Source of the DNA: Atrichornis clamosus
Taxonomy: Eukaryota; Chordata; Aves; Passeriformes; Menuridae
Assembly (NCBI GenBank): GCA_013400975.1
Contig: WBMZ01011760.1
Coordinates: 99,663 to 163,662 of the forward strand
DNA: 64,000 nt
Direction: 5' to 3'
The notes beneath the pieces are model-generated. The model was not told where the DNA came from and did no database searches. It saw only the letters and a list, made by a program, of their open reading frames with translations. This document shows positions 1 through 14,540 of the stretch, piece after piece. Positions within the stretch are counted from its first letter, which is position 1; every line of letters begins with the position of its first letter. The position numbers were made by a program, and so were the translations under genes.

Positions 1-3000
1 GAATAATGTGGTTAAATTCTGATGCTGGTAGGGCAGGGATAAACCAATTCTTTGCACATTTGACAACATGGCAGAAAAATGCAGAACAGGAAATGAGCAA
101 GCAAAGGGAAAGCTGATCCCAGCCAAGCATGGGGTGGTGACGAACAGGAAAACAATGGTGGATTTAAGTTTTTCTTGTTTTACTGTAATTCGTTATTTGC
201 TTTTTCACTGTTAAAATGTTCACAGATGAAATTATAAAGGTCCTGATCATTCACATGCAAACCTTTACAAAATTGATTCCTGAACCAGCTTTCTGGAAGA
301 GCTTTCCGGAATCCAGAGAGGAAGCTCAGAGGAAGGGAGTTCAGTCACATGTGCAGAGATGACAGGATTGCTGCATCAAGTAAATTCAATTAAAGTTCTT
401 TGGCAAACCGATTTCTGGCAGCTGTGTGACGTATAAGCATGGACAAACATGGGCACAGAGAGAAGTCTTCCGTGTAAAACCATGAACATGGATAATGTGA
501 TCCTCTCCTCTTGGCTGTTGTATTGGGATGGTGTTTTACCTTTACAGCTTTAACTGAAGGGGCAGGATCTGTTACTGACAGCTCTAACAACCCATGTCTA
601 GATGAATATGGAGAAGGAGATGTAAGACCAAAGTACTGCCATGTCAGGGCCAAGACAACTTCATGCAGGGAAGTCTGGGACACAGACACTCAGATATGTT
701 AGCTACAGACATAATAATTTCATCAGTCTAGTGTTCCAAAGTGAATCATTAGCTAAAATAGCAAAATACTATGTTAGTTTACACTATCTCTTTATATGTC
801 CCTCATTATCTTAAGTCTGTTTATACACGGAGTTGCACTGCCTCACTTCTGTTTGACAGTAGCTTGGTTCAACTAGTTTGAAGTTCCGTGAACCATTTTA
901 CAATTCCAATATTACAATACTGCTTGCTCTGATAAGTGCATAGGTCTAAACTAGTCCACAATAAGATGGATTAAAGGCTCAAAAAATCAGTCTTAATGCA
1001 CTTTTAATCTACAAGGATTCCTCTTAGGTTCTTAATGCTTTGTTTTACGTAATGTATTTTTAAATTCCACACAAAAATTATAGAAAAGCTTTTTAGGCTG
1101 CAACGTCAAACATTCTGAAGTTAGAAAATGCCAGCATTTCTGTTCTCTGCAAAACTTTGATTTGCCTTCTGTTGTATTTGATTGCGAGATAGTCATTAAT
1201 GACAGGAACCCATTAGTGGACAGAAAGAACAATAGTCACTTAATGAGCAGATCTTCAATATTTTGTCCTCTTTTTGGTGCTTGATTTGAGACTTCATGCC
1301 TTACTACTTACTGTTCAAATCCTGCTCTGAAGGCAGTTACTGGTTTTGTTATGCATTTTTCAGTGGTATACAACAGTGTAGGAGCTGGGAGTTTCACAAA
1401 CAGAATTCAGTGTATTTTGATAAGATCCTCATAAATTAAGGAGAAAATAGCATTACAGCTAATTACATTACACTGCAGCTACATTTTTAGCCATAAAAGG
1501 ACAAGATTAGAATTTAGGCTTTCAGCAAAACCCTGTACCCAGTTCATGGCCAGCCATGAAAAATGGGTTTTTAAGTGGCTAATTTAGTAGTCTGTGAGAA
1601 AGACAAAAATAGAATTGAGTCCTTCTGAGCCACATCCAAATGCCTTAGCCTGGAACCACTTTCTTTCCTTCTGCAGACCTTGTGTTCATTGTCTGCAACA
1701 AATGAGCCAGGATTCTCTGGACAAGATCTGATTCATCACACAGTCCTGACTCATCTCCATACCAAGTCCATTCTGTTCACTGAGTTGCTATATGCAGCTC
1801 TATGCCAACAAGCTGGATATGCTTCCCTAAAAATGATGGAGAAGTAGTGGAGGGTGAAAAAAAAAAAAATCAAAAAAGACAATTCCTGCAAATATTTCTA
1901 GCAGGCCCAATGGTCCTGGTATTCCTCTGCCTCCCTAACCTGATGTGGCTTCAGCGTGTGTTTGTGCTGGCGCTGAGCATGTAGGTTAAATGTATAAAAA
2001 AGCCTCTATTTGAAAGATGGGTGAAAAGTGGCTCATGAGGTGTGTGGAAGATGAGTGCTGAGATGGGGAGGAGGAATTCTGGTTGCCAAGAGGCTAAGAG
2101 GAATTTACTGTTAGGAAAAGGGAGCCTCATTTAGCTCTGGAAGGATGTGTCTTGCTGTTTCCCACCACTGGCCCAGATGGTTTATGTGATCCTGACCTGT
2201 GAAAGATAACAGGATACCCCTCACCCTGAGAGATTAAGCACTGTAAATCAATGCACCACTTCCTCCTTAAAAAGAGCAAGATAAAATCAGTTCCTCTCAT
2301 CCTTTTCCTGATGAGTGATGGAGCTAAACCCCTTGAAGAAGTGATAACACATAAGGGAGGGGTTGTTTTGCCTCAGAATTCCTACCAACAGCCTTCTTGT
2401 AGGTCTCCTTCAGCTTCTTGAGCTCTATGTGACAGTGTCTGTGAAACTGTTGAGTGCCTCTGCTGGGACTGTCAGTGAGTGATGAGTGCATAAACAAGAT
2501 AATTCCTAGTGGTTTTCTCATGTCTGTGGCCCTCTGGATACTCTTCCAAGTGACAGGAGAGCCTAGAACTCCTCAGGGTGAGCCTGGAACTCCTCAAGGC
2601 ACAGCAGTGCAGTGGGGTGTGTGCAGCAGACGGTGTCGGGGGCACTGTTAGTGTATTACAGGTCTGCACATCTCTCCTGAGACAGGGACATTTTGCATGA
2701 GCAGCCACATGTTGAGTGTAGCAACAGCCTGAGGTGGCAGCAGGGCCAGGTTCGGGTCTGCTGCACAGCTTTGCTTGTGGTTGAGTGACTGCGGCCTCTC
2801 CAGGTGGGAGCTGCACCAAAGTGCCGCCTGCACGAGCAGTGTCCTGTAAGGGCATCTCTCAGCCGGACACCCTAGGGTGTATTGTCCTGGTATTCCATCC
2901 AAGGGACTCTAGCACTCTATCAAGTACTCCCAAAGCTGGATCTTCAAACTATTAAGGGCTTCAGGCCTCAAGGACCAATGTGCCACTGGAACAGGGTATG

Positions 3001-6000
3001 ACAGCCCAACACAGCTTCAGTAGTAGAGAATTCCTTTCCCTTCTGCAGTACAGGCAGACAGGATCCCCCTTTACATTACCCTTATGTCAGGAGAAGAGAT
3101 TGAGAACTCAGTGCCAGCATTGGGAAACAAGAAATCAAGTGTTAGATGGGTCTTTTTCATGAGGATGGGGCATGCTCAGTGAATCTATATGTGCAGTAGA
3201 TGTAAAGAGCCTCTGGCTCATGGGAGCAGAGAGCAACAGAACATTCATAGACTTGAATTCACAAGATCCCGTAAGTCTTTACAGAACATTTTGAAACTGG
3301 GATTTTCAAAGGCTTATCTCTTGGCCCAAATTTGTGCAGTGACTCATAGGAGCAGTGAGAAGCACATCCCTGATACAGGTAGTTCCTCTGTTAAAGTTTG
3401 AGGCTCTGCATCAAACTAGAATGTGCACAAACTTTTTAACAGAGCAGTCTTTCATTCCTTTTATTAAGATGGCCATTCTTCCATCTTTTATTCCTATAAA
3501 CAGGTGAACCAATCTTTTAATAAACAAGCAAACAGAATACCCTTCAGATCCTCAGCAGTCAGCCAGCAGAGAAAATCTCATTCAAACAGTTAAGGCTGAA
3601 TTTGTAAAGTACTGATAACAAATCTAGTTCTGAAAGTGTCAGGCTGCCTTAACTACCTGTGTCCATATAAACAGCCCAACAGAAGTCACGACATGCAGGC
3701 ACTTACTTTTACAACCTGCTAATTCATGAGATCTTGCACCTTCTATTTCTGCAGCTATGTTCCTCAGATCAGGTTAGTGACGCAAAGCATTCATTTTAGG
3801 TGAGAGAACTCAACCCTTTATGTTTTAAATGAGATAAATTATTAATTATTGCTTGATAATTATTAATTAGTTCAAGCAAGACTGAACAAAGGTGAAATAT
3901 GTGAGCTATAAGCTTATAGCAACAGTTTAGAATGTGAAGGGATGCATCTCATACCATCTGGATTTTCAGGTTGATTTATTAGAGAAGACAAGCATAGATG
4001 TCTTAATTTCCACTTGAGAGACCTGCCCTCATATATACCTGTTCTCATTTCTGTAACCAAAAGATGGCAGCATATTGTCTACTTTCCCTTTCCATCCATC
4101 CCAACTCTCAGCTCCTAAATAACCTTACTTGCTCTGTTTGTCGGAATGCCAGGAAGTCCAGAACAATCTTGCTGACTAAGGAATGCTGATGAGATCTTAT
4201 GTAAAATCAACTCTTTATCACCTTTAAATAGAAACAGGAATAGATCAAGGTCTGGTGATTTTATTCCATTGTTTCAATGACAGCCTGATTGACTTTTGGA
4301 CATGTGAAGAAGGGTTAAATTTCAGCTCAGTGGTGCAATTTCAGAAGGGGCACATATCCACAGAGCTTAGCACTTTTATTAACAGTAATGGTTGTTAAAA
4401 AGCCCGAGCCAGATACTGTTGATATCTGCCAGATACTGTTGCTGAGTCAGACTTTTCAGTGTTGTTCCTACTTAGGTACTTCCTGCTTTGGTAAATAGAC
4501 AAAAGGCCAGTGGGCATCCAAAGGAGCAGCAAAGGTGAGGCGAATACTTCATGTAGTGCAAATACCACGGTGAAAAGGACATGAATGTACTCCTTGAGTT
4601 TTGCTGCATGAAGGCATCAGTTCAGAGGCATCTGGAAAGATGCCCAGAGACACCCATTTCCCATTTGGCTGGTAAAGAGATCTGGAGGTGGAGGAAAGCG
4701 TTCTGAAACACAACCTGCTCTCAGATCTACAGGGGTACTGTGTACTTGGCACAATGCCCCAAGTCCTCAGGAAACGCAACTGCTACAGAGCACTGCAGTG
4801 TGTGTCCTTAACCACTCAAAACACCCATGTGCATGTCAAACACTTTCCTGCTCTCTGCACTGGTTTCCCACGCTCAGACTCCAGGTCTCAGTGTTATTTC
4901 CCTGCTGCTCTGTGTCCTGGCCTGGGATGTGTAAGTGACACTCTCTGGGGTGTTGGGTGAACGTAACAGCACTGTTCCTGAGCTTTTTACCACAAGGGTA
5001 AACAAAGCCTTTCAGCTTGAGAGTGTTGAGAACTTCAGTTAGCCCCAGCTGGAGGACAGGTGTGCAGAAAGGATAAGAAAACATCTGGTAATTACAGAAA
5101 TCTTTAGGGTCACTTTCAATCTCCAACTCTGTAGGTGCCTATAACAAAATGCCCCTGAGTACAAGCCTCAGCAGCCATCCAGTCTGAGTCCAGAAGCTTT
5201 TCTGAAGTTATGCGATGTACTTATTTCATCAGGTTGCTGCAGCTTGTGAGTATGGCTCATGGTGAGTAGCAATCCCACATGGCACTGTACCTCCTGTCTT
5301 TGCTGCCCACAACCAGAGATCAGACTTAATGGAGAAAGACAACTCGTAGACAAAGCTGGACGGAGGGTTAAGGAGAATGATGTGGAAGCTGGTGCTGACA
5401 AGCAAGGTACAGATGCAGGGAGGGTTGCTTAGGTGGTTGAAAACATGGGATCCTTTGTCTCAGTCAAAACTGCCAGCATGGATGCATTTTTGGGGAGTAG
5501 CTCACAGACGCGGGACACAACTCTTCTGGAGGTTTAGGATCATCTTAAATTATTACTCATACCTCCAAATGGAAGATAGTTTTTGGCCTGATGTCTCTGA
5601 CACAGAAATGTAATTCATTTAACTAAAAAAACTCCCCAAACATCATGTTCTCCCTCCTCAGAGTAGATGAATAACAATGCTAATATGAAAATTTTACGTG
5701 ATAGCAGCCCAGCACATGAATGCAAAGTACTAAAATATACTTAGCAATGAGGCCATGTAAAAGCACATATGGAGGAGGGTTTCCAGGCAGTAGTCTGGGT
5801 CTGTCATGAGTAGAGATGCCTTTGAGGGAGGCTGGTGGATGTTGGTGTAGTGGTTGTATCCAGATGCTCCTCAGCAGCACAGAACTGGGTGGGTGGTTTG
5901 ATGGGCAGTAATTCTGCTGTTGTCTGCTGTGTGAGTGGCGGCTCCTGGCTGGTCACTGCCTGCAACTTGCCTTCCTATTTAATCTTTCCTCAGTTCAGCC

Positions 6001-6067
6001 ACCTTTCCACAATGTCAGCATTAACTCCTGAAGGAGATGATAACCAACAAAAAGTGGCACACATTGT
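1..6067. other. Intergenic, no gene seen
   Basis: AT-leaning sequence. All open frames are short and match no family I know. It contains the 21-bp duplication and a small GC-rich patch near 2.5-2.9 kb. No RNA gene is recognised. Confidence 0.6.
2559..2600. repeat. Two-copy 21-bp tandem duplication
   Basis: GAGCCTAGAACTCCTCAGGGT is followed by GAGCCTGGAACTCCTCAAGGC, with three mismatches. It lies in a small GC-rich patch (about 2540-2900) with no recognisable gene. Confidence 0.8.
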
Positions 6068-6145
6068 CCCTGCCCATTGAAGGGAGGTTGGATCTAAATA
6101 ATCTCTAGGGTCCCTTCCAACTCAAGCCATTCTGTGATTCTGTGG
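6068..6145 (+). mobile_element. CR1 LINE, 3'-terminal fragment
   Basis: The fragment reads GGTTGGATCTAAATAATCTC, then GGGTCCCTTCCAACTC and ends CATTCTGTGATTCTGTG, the typical 3' end of avian CR1. Only about 75 bp remain. Confidence 0.85.
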
Positions 6146-6496
6146 TGTGCAAGTCTGTTACTCAGATGAATGATGTCCCTCACCAGTCACACTTGCATTT
6201 ATATCTATCAGAGAGCCAGAAAAAATAATAGTATAATTAATATTCTCATATGTACTTAGAAATGCAGAGGTGGGGAAGTCCTCTGTGGGTTGTCTTGTCT
6301 TTTACATGCTGTCAGCCAGGTGATGAGTTAATACAATTCAGCCATACCAATATGAGCAGATTTCAAGGCTGCTTGTCTGTTGCTCCCTCCATTTCCCACC
6401 TCTTGTTGAACAGCTGGTCTCTAGAAACAGGAAATATTTCTGTTTGGAGGTTTCAAAATCAGCTTGAAAGATAAATCAGAGAACACCTCAGTATGT

Positions 6497-6510
6497 TCTC
6501 TCTCTCTCTC
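6497..6510. repeat. (TC)7 microsatellite
   Basis: Fourteen alternating T and C bases. No gene is nearby. Confidence 0.8.
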
Positions 6511-8492
6511 ATTGTTAGTGCAGCTGGAAAATTGTCTGTGTGACTATAAATCTCAGTCCTTTTTAGACTTGGAATAGACATTCAGCACAGGTTCTATTTT
6601 GAATGGGAATCTGTTTTCCTCTATCCTGCATCTTAAAAGCATCTACAGTTCACAGCTACACTCAAAACTGACAAGTCTGCGTGTCAAATGGAATTGCCAA
6701 CATAGTATGGTATGACATGAACAGCATCCAAATATTTTCTTATGGCTTTTTTTTTTTCTGGTGCAATAAAGGTATTTTTTAACATTTGTCTGTCTCAGAT
6801 GAAGATGGGGTCTTAAGATGATATTTCCTTTATTCTGGAAAGTTACCATTTCTGCTACCTTTATACCCACCTCTTTTTCTCCAATGACATTTGCAATTTA
6901 ACACTGGTTTGAAGATAGAAGAGCCATAATTCACTGATTGAGAAACATTTGCTACCACAATATCCAGTCTCTTTTCCACCTAGATAAGAATTGCTACCAA
7001 AAAAGTGCAACCTGCATCAAATATAAATAGCTGATCTCAAGATAAAAGGTGACTCATGGCATAATCAATCCTCAAAGCCTATTTTTATGCAAAAGGTGAC
7101 AGTTTAGTCCTCTGTTAATTTCAGTGTTTGGAAAGTGACAATTTTCAACTCCAGCTTGGAAGAAAATAATTGCCAAGCAGGGCATTCTATAGCATGAAGA
7201 TGAGATCTCTAAGTACAGTATGTGCCATCACTCTCCAAGATAGTTTAACATTTAGATCTAGACCTGGTCTATAAAAACCCACTTGTTTTGGTAGTTGCTA
7301 TTACTTAATGGGAAGCAGCAGGCTTCTTGAATAATCTAATGACTTCTGACTGTGCTCAATTACAGCCTTTAAAAAACATACATCTGATGCTTCCTCCAAT
7401 AAACAAAATAGTTGACTAAGTAGAAACAGTCCAACTAATAAAATAATTGATAGTGAAACAGCAAATAATTTCTTCTCTCTCAGAATTTTTAAATTTCAGA
7501 ATATGCATATGCTTTATTTTTTTATATTTTTTCTTTTCAGCAAGCCTGGAGCAGAAATGCCGCTTGGCAGGTCTAAGTGATAATAATGAGGAGAAGCACT
7601 CCTGAGGTTCAAGATGAAGAGGGCTACACTGCTCGTCTGGAAGTGCTTCATTTTTCTCTCCTCAAAAAGAAAACCTGTCCAGAACCAGGCGATCCTGCCT
7701 CTCAAGGAAGCTAGGTCCTGCACTGGTTTGCTAACAGGAGGTACTTTGCCTCTCTGGAAGGCCGCAGCTCTTGCGGAGCTCAGAACTCGGTTCGAGCCAG
7801 GAGCTGACAGCTACAGCCTGTCACAAATGCCTCTGTAAGAGGGCTGTGGCTCCCGGCCCTGCCCCAGCCCAGCAGCACTTTGTCTGCCATGGCTGTCCTG
7901 CATCACCAATCTGGCCTCTAAACCATGCATATAACCCCTCCAGTAGCATCAGTACAACAGGGCAGTGAATCAAATTGTGCACATCAAGGGAAAAATGTTA
8001 AATACTTCTAGCTTTAAAACTGCCTAACAGATGTTCTTTGGTTTTGACTCAAAATCATTCAAGTTTAAATACAAAAGCAGCTAAGTGGGAGCATTTCAGG
8101 CTCAAAAAATCCACTGGAAGCAACAGGGAATGGTAGGCTTGTTTTGTTCTCGAACCAGTGCATAAATCCTGTTTCAAGTGCTTTGTCTGAATTAATTTCT
8201 GTTCTGGGACAATATATTAAAAAAATAGCAATTGGAGAGGTTAAGAAAGGATCACAATAAAAGTTGTCATTCAGCTTTAGCAGCCCAGGATGCTGCAGCC
8301 ACATTTATCTACCATGCATAGTGCATGCTTTTTCAAACACTCTAGAAAGTCCTGGTACCTCTGTCAAATGTTCATCTAATGTTACTAGAAGACCCTTCTT
8401 TGTCTCAACTATGTCGTAAAGTTGATACAAATCCATAGGAATTTTTTCTTTTTTAATATTGAAAATATATTTATTTCAAATTGCTTATTAAA

Positions 8493-8552
8493 AAGTCTCC
8501 TCATATGACAGTCACATGTCCTAAGTCTCCTCATATGACAGTCACATGTCCT
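8493..8552. repeat. Two-copy 30-bp perfect tandem duplication
   Basis: The unit AAGTCTCCTCATATGACAGT... occurs at 8493-8522 and again, unchanged, at 8523-8552, followed by a partial third start (AAGTGT). Identity suggests a recent duplication. Confidence 0.9.
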
Positions 8553-10442
8553 AAGTGTGAATCCATTGCCCCACAGTGATTCAGGGTCATATGAGGTTGG
8601 ACTTGAGGAGTAACTCTTGAGAAGTGGCTGCTTGTGTTAGTAACATCAGCCTATAACAAGTGCACTATTAGCATGGACATTGCAGGAATTTATGCTCTGG
8701 AAAACTGGATTTTTTAACTCTCACATAATCTCCTTTTTCTTCCTTCTGATGCAATTTCCAGAATGTAGTGGGAAATGAAGTTGAAGATACCTGTTTTCTT
8801 AGGAGAGCATGCTGCTCTCTGGGATAAAAATGCAGGATGCTTGCCCAGAGAAGATTCCTTGGCAAGAGAAAAGTATTTGTGCAACTGAGAGCTCTCCCTT
8901 GCTCTTTCCATTTTTGGGGTGTGGAGATAAGAAGTAGTTTGTGCATTATCACAGATTCAAACACAGCACCTAAAACAATGCAGGAGGGTACTGTGAACTG
9001 CCCACATTCCTGGGGACAGGGCGGTCTTCCCTGCTGCAGACTCGTCATCCAGAAGAAATGAAGAGAAATAGCTAGATGGTTACTGCATCTTTCCAATATC
9101 CCTAAAATAAAGTAAAAAGTTCTAGAAAGGGGAAGATGAGATTCAGTGTGAAAAATCTGGAGAGCCTCTAGTGAGGGCCTTTTCAGCACTTACACGGCCT
9201 CCTGCTAATGTCTGAGGGTTCAACTTGGAGCCAGCTGTTATTTTTTGGGAGGTGGATCAGGCAGCTTTTTCTCTCAGACCACTCCTGCCTATAACATTCT
9301 TCTTTTAAAAAATGCATGTTTTTGTCTTCCTGTCCCCAAATAGCTGATATACAGTGACTCAGCACAGTCCCAGTACCCATACTGGTTTATTGACTGATCT
9401 CAGGGAGCCTGTGCCACCCACTAGCTTCACAGTATTTTGAGAGATTCCCACATGTGTTTGGAGTTCTCAGGGTGGTTACGTGGCTTTTAAGAACGGGAGT
9501 CTCCCTTTGTTTTACATTCACTTCAGTCTTTATTTACAGTCTGCCCTGCTTGGATGTAGCTGTGTTTGGAGCAGCTAGGCAGCCGAGCTGATGCTGGTTC
9601 TGGCAGATGGGACCAGTGAGTGGTCATTGAGTGACACTCCATAGTGCCCTTGACAAGGCACTCTGTGATCCACGGTGCCAGATGATCGTCTGCAAGGGGA
9701 TACGGAGCCAGTGTGCTTCTTCCAGCCATCTTACTCTACAGAGCAGTAGCACTTTGGCAGGGGGATAAGGTGGTGGGGATGTGCACAAGCAGCTATTACT
9801 TTGGAGAGTTGCTAAACTGCACTCAGAGAGCTGAGTGCCCAAACCAGGGCCAGTGTTCACACACTGCACCTGAGCATTGGATTGCAGGAGAATATCAGGG
9901 GCTGAGAAAACAAAAGGTGTCAAATGGGGACAAAGAAGAAACAGAGAGAATGCGTAATTACAGCAGAGGTTGTCCAAGCGACAAGAGCAGTATGTGAAAG
10001 GAGCAGAGGCAAAGTAAGGAAAGGAAGAGCTTAGCAGACAGACACCTCTTTCCCTTTCTCTAAACTGCCACACTGTGCACATCTCTAAGCACCTAGTAAA
10101 GTATCTTCTGTGAGTTCTCTTCCTCCTCACCTTGAAAAATTGGCTGCGCTGTAAATAACCTGCTCCTGATTTTAAGTATAAGCACTGCTTCAAACTATTA
10201 AAACTGTATAAGCACCTGTCTAACTCCCACTCAGGCAATGCTGAATTTTGGAGGAGGTGTTTAGCTGTTTTGGCAGGTTTGCCTATGAGACTGACCTGCT
10301 TACAGCTTCTTGACAGCTCTGGGTTCTACCATAACAGTGAAAATCACATTTTTCTTGATTTGCTGAGGGTTAAATTTCTAAAACCAGTAATCCACAGAAA
10401 TCATAGTAATGGGACATGACAAAGTGAGCAACACTTTGTAGT

Positions 10443-10810
10443 TCATGGAATCATAGAATCAAAGGGTTGGAAGGGACCTTTAAAGGCCATCTAGCTCAAC
10501 CCCCCTGCAATGACTAAGGATGTTTTCCACTAGATCAATCTGCTCAGAGCCCTGTCCAACCTGACCTTGAATGTTTCCAGGGATGAGGCATCTACCACCT
10601 CTCTGGAAAAGTTTTTCAAGTTTTTCACCATCCTCATAAAAATTTTTTTCCTTATATCTAATAGAAATCTACCCTTATTTAGCTTAAAACTATCACCCCT
10701 TGTTCTGTCACAACATTGAGGCCCTGCTAAAAAAGTCTGTCCCCATCTTTCTTGTAAGCCCCCTTTAGGTACTGAGAGGCCATCTGCTTTAGAGTTTTTT
10801 AATACACCTG
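10443..10810 (-). mobile_element. CR1 LINE fragment with ORF2 C-terminal remnant, minus orientation
   Basis: The left end, TCATGGAATCATAGAATCA, is the reverse complement of the CR1 3' terminus. The minus strand keeps about 60 readable codons of the reverse-transcriptase ORF tail (10530-10817): CDRTRGDSFKLNKGRFLLDI, later REVVDASSLETFKVRLD. It is 5'-truncated, as CR1 copies usually are. Confidence 0.9.
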
Positions 10811-13800
10811 CCACCATGGCATATTTGTTTATTTATTTTCCTTCTATGTCCTCATGCCCTTAGAATACACCTTTTTTTCCCCATGCTACAGACTTTTGCT
10901 GCTTTTTAAGTGGGTAGATGTCAAGATCAGAAATTCAAGACAAAAAGAAGCATTTCAGTGGAAAATTTCAGCCTCCTGGGAGGTTGCTGATTATTGAAAG
11001 GCTTTTATTGAGAGGAAGATTTTGCAGCATTTTCTAATTCTGGTCAGCCTCTGCATTCACCATATTTCTTCTGAAGCTACTCATGCAGACAAATGTCCTC
11101 AACAAGATTGATTTGTTCTCAGCTCTTTTAAAGTACATTCTGCATGATCTCACAGCTGCAGGACTGACACTGTGTTTTGTAAGATGAGTTTGATATTGCT
11201 GGGGCATGAGATATTTAAGTGCTTTGTGTATTCTTACAGGTGTTGGAAGTGGACAGGGAATGAACAGGGCTAAAGCAGAACTTCCATACATTTTTCTGCC
11301 TAAAACCAGACGGGGATCTCAGCCCTGGACACTCTTTCTGCATACGCTCATGTGGTTTACAACCATGTGCAGTGAAACCCAGTAATAACATAACTGAGAA
11401 AATGAGTGTGGAAGAAAGCTGAGTTATTTCCCTGGCTGATAGGAATGAAAGGACACATTGCTTGGAAACTGAGACTGGATGTCAGAGCACAGGAAGGCAA
11501 TCAGCTCCTCTGTGGGACATGACCTACAGGGCATTTGGACAGCACTGGGGGTGCTAACACAGGCCGAGAGTAGTTACTACTACCAACTGTATTTTAGGAA
11601 ATAAAAAGATTAACATAGGATTCTTCATAATCTGAACCTAATCTGTTGGTTTGAGGGTTGTAGACCTACACTTTTTTTGCCAACAGTTAGAAAAAGTTCT
11701 CCAAGGAACAAGTAACCCATTCTGCCCTAGTGGTCACTGTGTATTCCTCTAGAGTGATAGCCAAATCAGTTTGAGGATTTGGGGATTGTAATCTGTTAAT
11801 GCGTGTTTGTGAGAATTTGATCCCTGCCTAGATCAAGTTCTAGACCTCCGAAGGATGGGAGTCTGTTCCAGCTATGATCAGTGATTCTTGACTCAGTTAC
11901 TTATACTCTAAATATGCTTTTAATAGTGGTGGTTCTGCTCTGTTTTCCTGAATTTCAGACAAGATTCTGGCCACTATAATGATACTTAAGGAATATTAAT
12001 TGCTTATTTGTCTGTCACAGCTAGTGCAACATCAGGATAGTCCTGCACTAACAACTTGCAATTTGCAGCACTGTCATTGTAGAAAGGAGATAAGAAATGG
12101 CAAAAAGGAGAAACCACATCCATCGGTTTGCAGATATCTCATAAACATTAATTCATGTTAGATATGCTTTTTTCAAACACAAATGTATGACGGTACATCC
12201 ATTTTTAAGCTATTAAATAATAGAGATTAAAATGTCAGATTTATTGATTCTCAATAAGATCCAAGTACTGGTGTCATAAAAATCATCCTGGATTAGTCTC
12301 TTAGCTGAGAAGGAGCTGATTCCTAAAGCAGAAAGTGGATCTGAAGCCCTCTGAATGTGGATCTTCTGATTTCTGTAGTTCAAGAACCCTTATACAAACT
12401 TTGGATAATAAACAACCTTTTTGGGGGAAAAAAATGGTCATCAATAAACTTCCAATTTTTGCAATCTTACTTCCTTTAGTTTCCTCAATTGTTATTTCTC
12501 CAAACAGCCTTTGCAAGGAGAGTGGCTAACGGTGCAACTCCTTCTCAGCTGAGAGATCTTCTCTTTGCCTTCCTAGGCCACCCGTGTTAGCAGAGGCCCC
12601 TGAACTCTGAAGTCTGGTTCCAGACTGAGGAGCTTGGGAAGTCAGAGGTTTGTTCCCCTCTAGTTCAAAGCCCATGCAAGTGCCTGCATATTTAGTTGCT
12701 GCAGAGTACTCAAGGCATCCCTGTGGAATTTGCAAACTAGTTAAAGTTGCAACTCTTACGTACCCTGAAATAGCTCAAGCACAGCTTGGAACACTTTTTT
12801 TTCCCCCAAAGATGTGTGTGCAGGAGGATGGATAGGGAGAGAGCAAGCCAAGGATATTTCAGCTAATGATAACCCTTCCTGAATATTGCCATGGGATTTT
12901 TAAATGCTTCTCAGCTCCCAGAGAGATGCAGAAAGATATGACCCCAATTTAGCATCTCATCCATAAAGCAGTAAGTAGTTCGGACAGTGCAGGTCTCCCT
13001 AAGAGCTGTGTGGAAAAGTCAGACTACGATATGGGCCCAGCCTTAGTGTTGTGTTGAAATTCAAGATTTTTGGGTCCTAAAATGACTTCAGGCAATCCAT
13101 ACTCTTACAGATAGGAACTGTGGGATTCAGAGTTAGTGACAAAGAAATTGTTCCTAAAAGTACTGGTGGGGAAAATGGAAGGAGGAACAATTGCAATTAT
13201 TTGCTGCTACCAAGATAGGCAAGACCTGTTCAGTGAACAAAGGCAGGCCTCACTTCCTAATCCGGTCACTCTGACACGTCCCAGGAGCTTTACATTGGAA
13301 GGAAAAGAATAAGAGGCTTGCTCTATGAATAGCTCATATATCAGTGTGTGGGAGAATGAGACCAGCTTTACGTGGTTTGACTTTATTATTCATCAGGTGT
13401 GCCTGGAGGCCTCCATCAACACTCCAGCCTTGTGGTGCTGCACCAACAAGTGCAAACACAGCCCCTGCCCTCAAGCTATTGCAGCCTGGGATTACAGGGG
13501 TGACAAGGGTGACAAGGGGGGCTCAGCCAGAGGGGTGAGGCAGGGACATACTGGTATGATAAACTCATTTTTGTGACATCCACAGCCCCAGCCAGATTCA
13601 TCCCCAGGCTCTGCTTCGTGGGATTCGTGACAGAGGTAAGGCATAAAAGTGTAGTTGATAGAAGACAAGATGGTACCTTGTGGGGAGATTTTTACCATGA
13701 TTTAGAGGGCAGACTGTGAGAAAACATAAAAGTGTCTCCAGGAGAAATTACAGAATCTGTTATCTTTAGTGAGGGAAAAAAGTTTTCTGCCATGACAGAG

Positions 13801-14540
13801 TATTAGATTTAAGAACCAAGGAGAGACCAAGCAGTGAAGAGGCTTAGAGGTAAAGGCTTGAGCTTTTCTTCCAATCCCACAGAAATATTTATAGTATCAA
13901 GGCATGTGCTATCAAGATGAAAAAATGAAATCTCAGTAACAGTGCTTTGATGTTTCTTAGCTGATGGGGATCTTGAAAAAAAATCCATTGTGTTTGACTT
14001 CATTATAGAAAAGAAGCTATAAATTCTCTCTGCCTCCCTTGTGAATGATCCCCCAGGGCAGCTGGGGAGTCAGGGTGTTCTGGCTTTCACCCAAATGTCA
14101 CATTTCACACTCATCCCATGGTGCCTCATGAGCACCACTGCAACTTTGGACACACCAGTGAAATCTGGGGGCTGTTGTGCAGGTGCTGTATATCCCAGTT
14201 CTGGTCTGTACTTCAAATTTTCAGGTGCCCTTGTGCTAGCATCTGTATGACCTGTGCTTTGTCCATGACGGGTATAAGAGAAGGAAAGATTTTGTTGGGG
14301 TTGTAATGTTCTGTTGAAGACGTGCCTCAATATCTTTAACATGAAAGCAGCTCCCACTCTGCAATTCCATGAACAGACTATGTAATGTATTTTTACTGTG
14401 TTAAGCTTAGCTTATAAAGAAAATAATTCTGAAGCAGAAAACCAGAAATTATCAATTTGAAAATTGCCAAAATAATAATTTTCAAATAAAAATACCAAAA
14501 CTTTCAAAGATCCAGAATTTTCAAAATAAAAGTTTTCAGT

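Noticed and set aside
8668..9189. 173-codon minus-strand open frame
   Set aside because: Not recognisable and overlapped by other open frames. Considered a chance frame.
9624..10238. 204-codon minus-strand open frame
   Set aside because: No family resemblance. Composition is that of a translated complement of ordinary sequence, and no splice or promoter context is visible.
10530..10817. 95-codon minus-strand frame that looks protein-like
   Set aside because: It is the decayed end of CR1 ORF2, reported as a mobile element and not a host gene.
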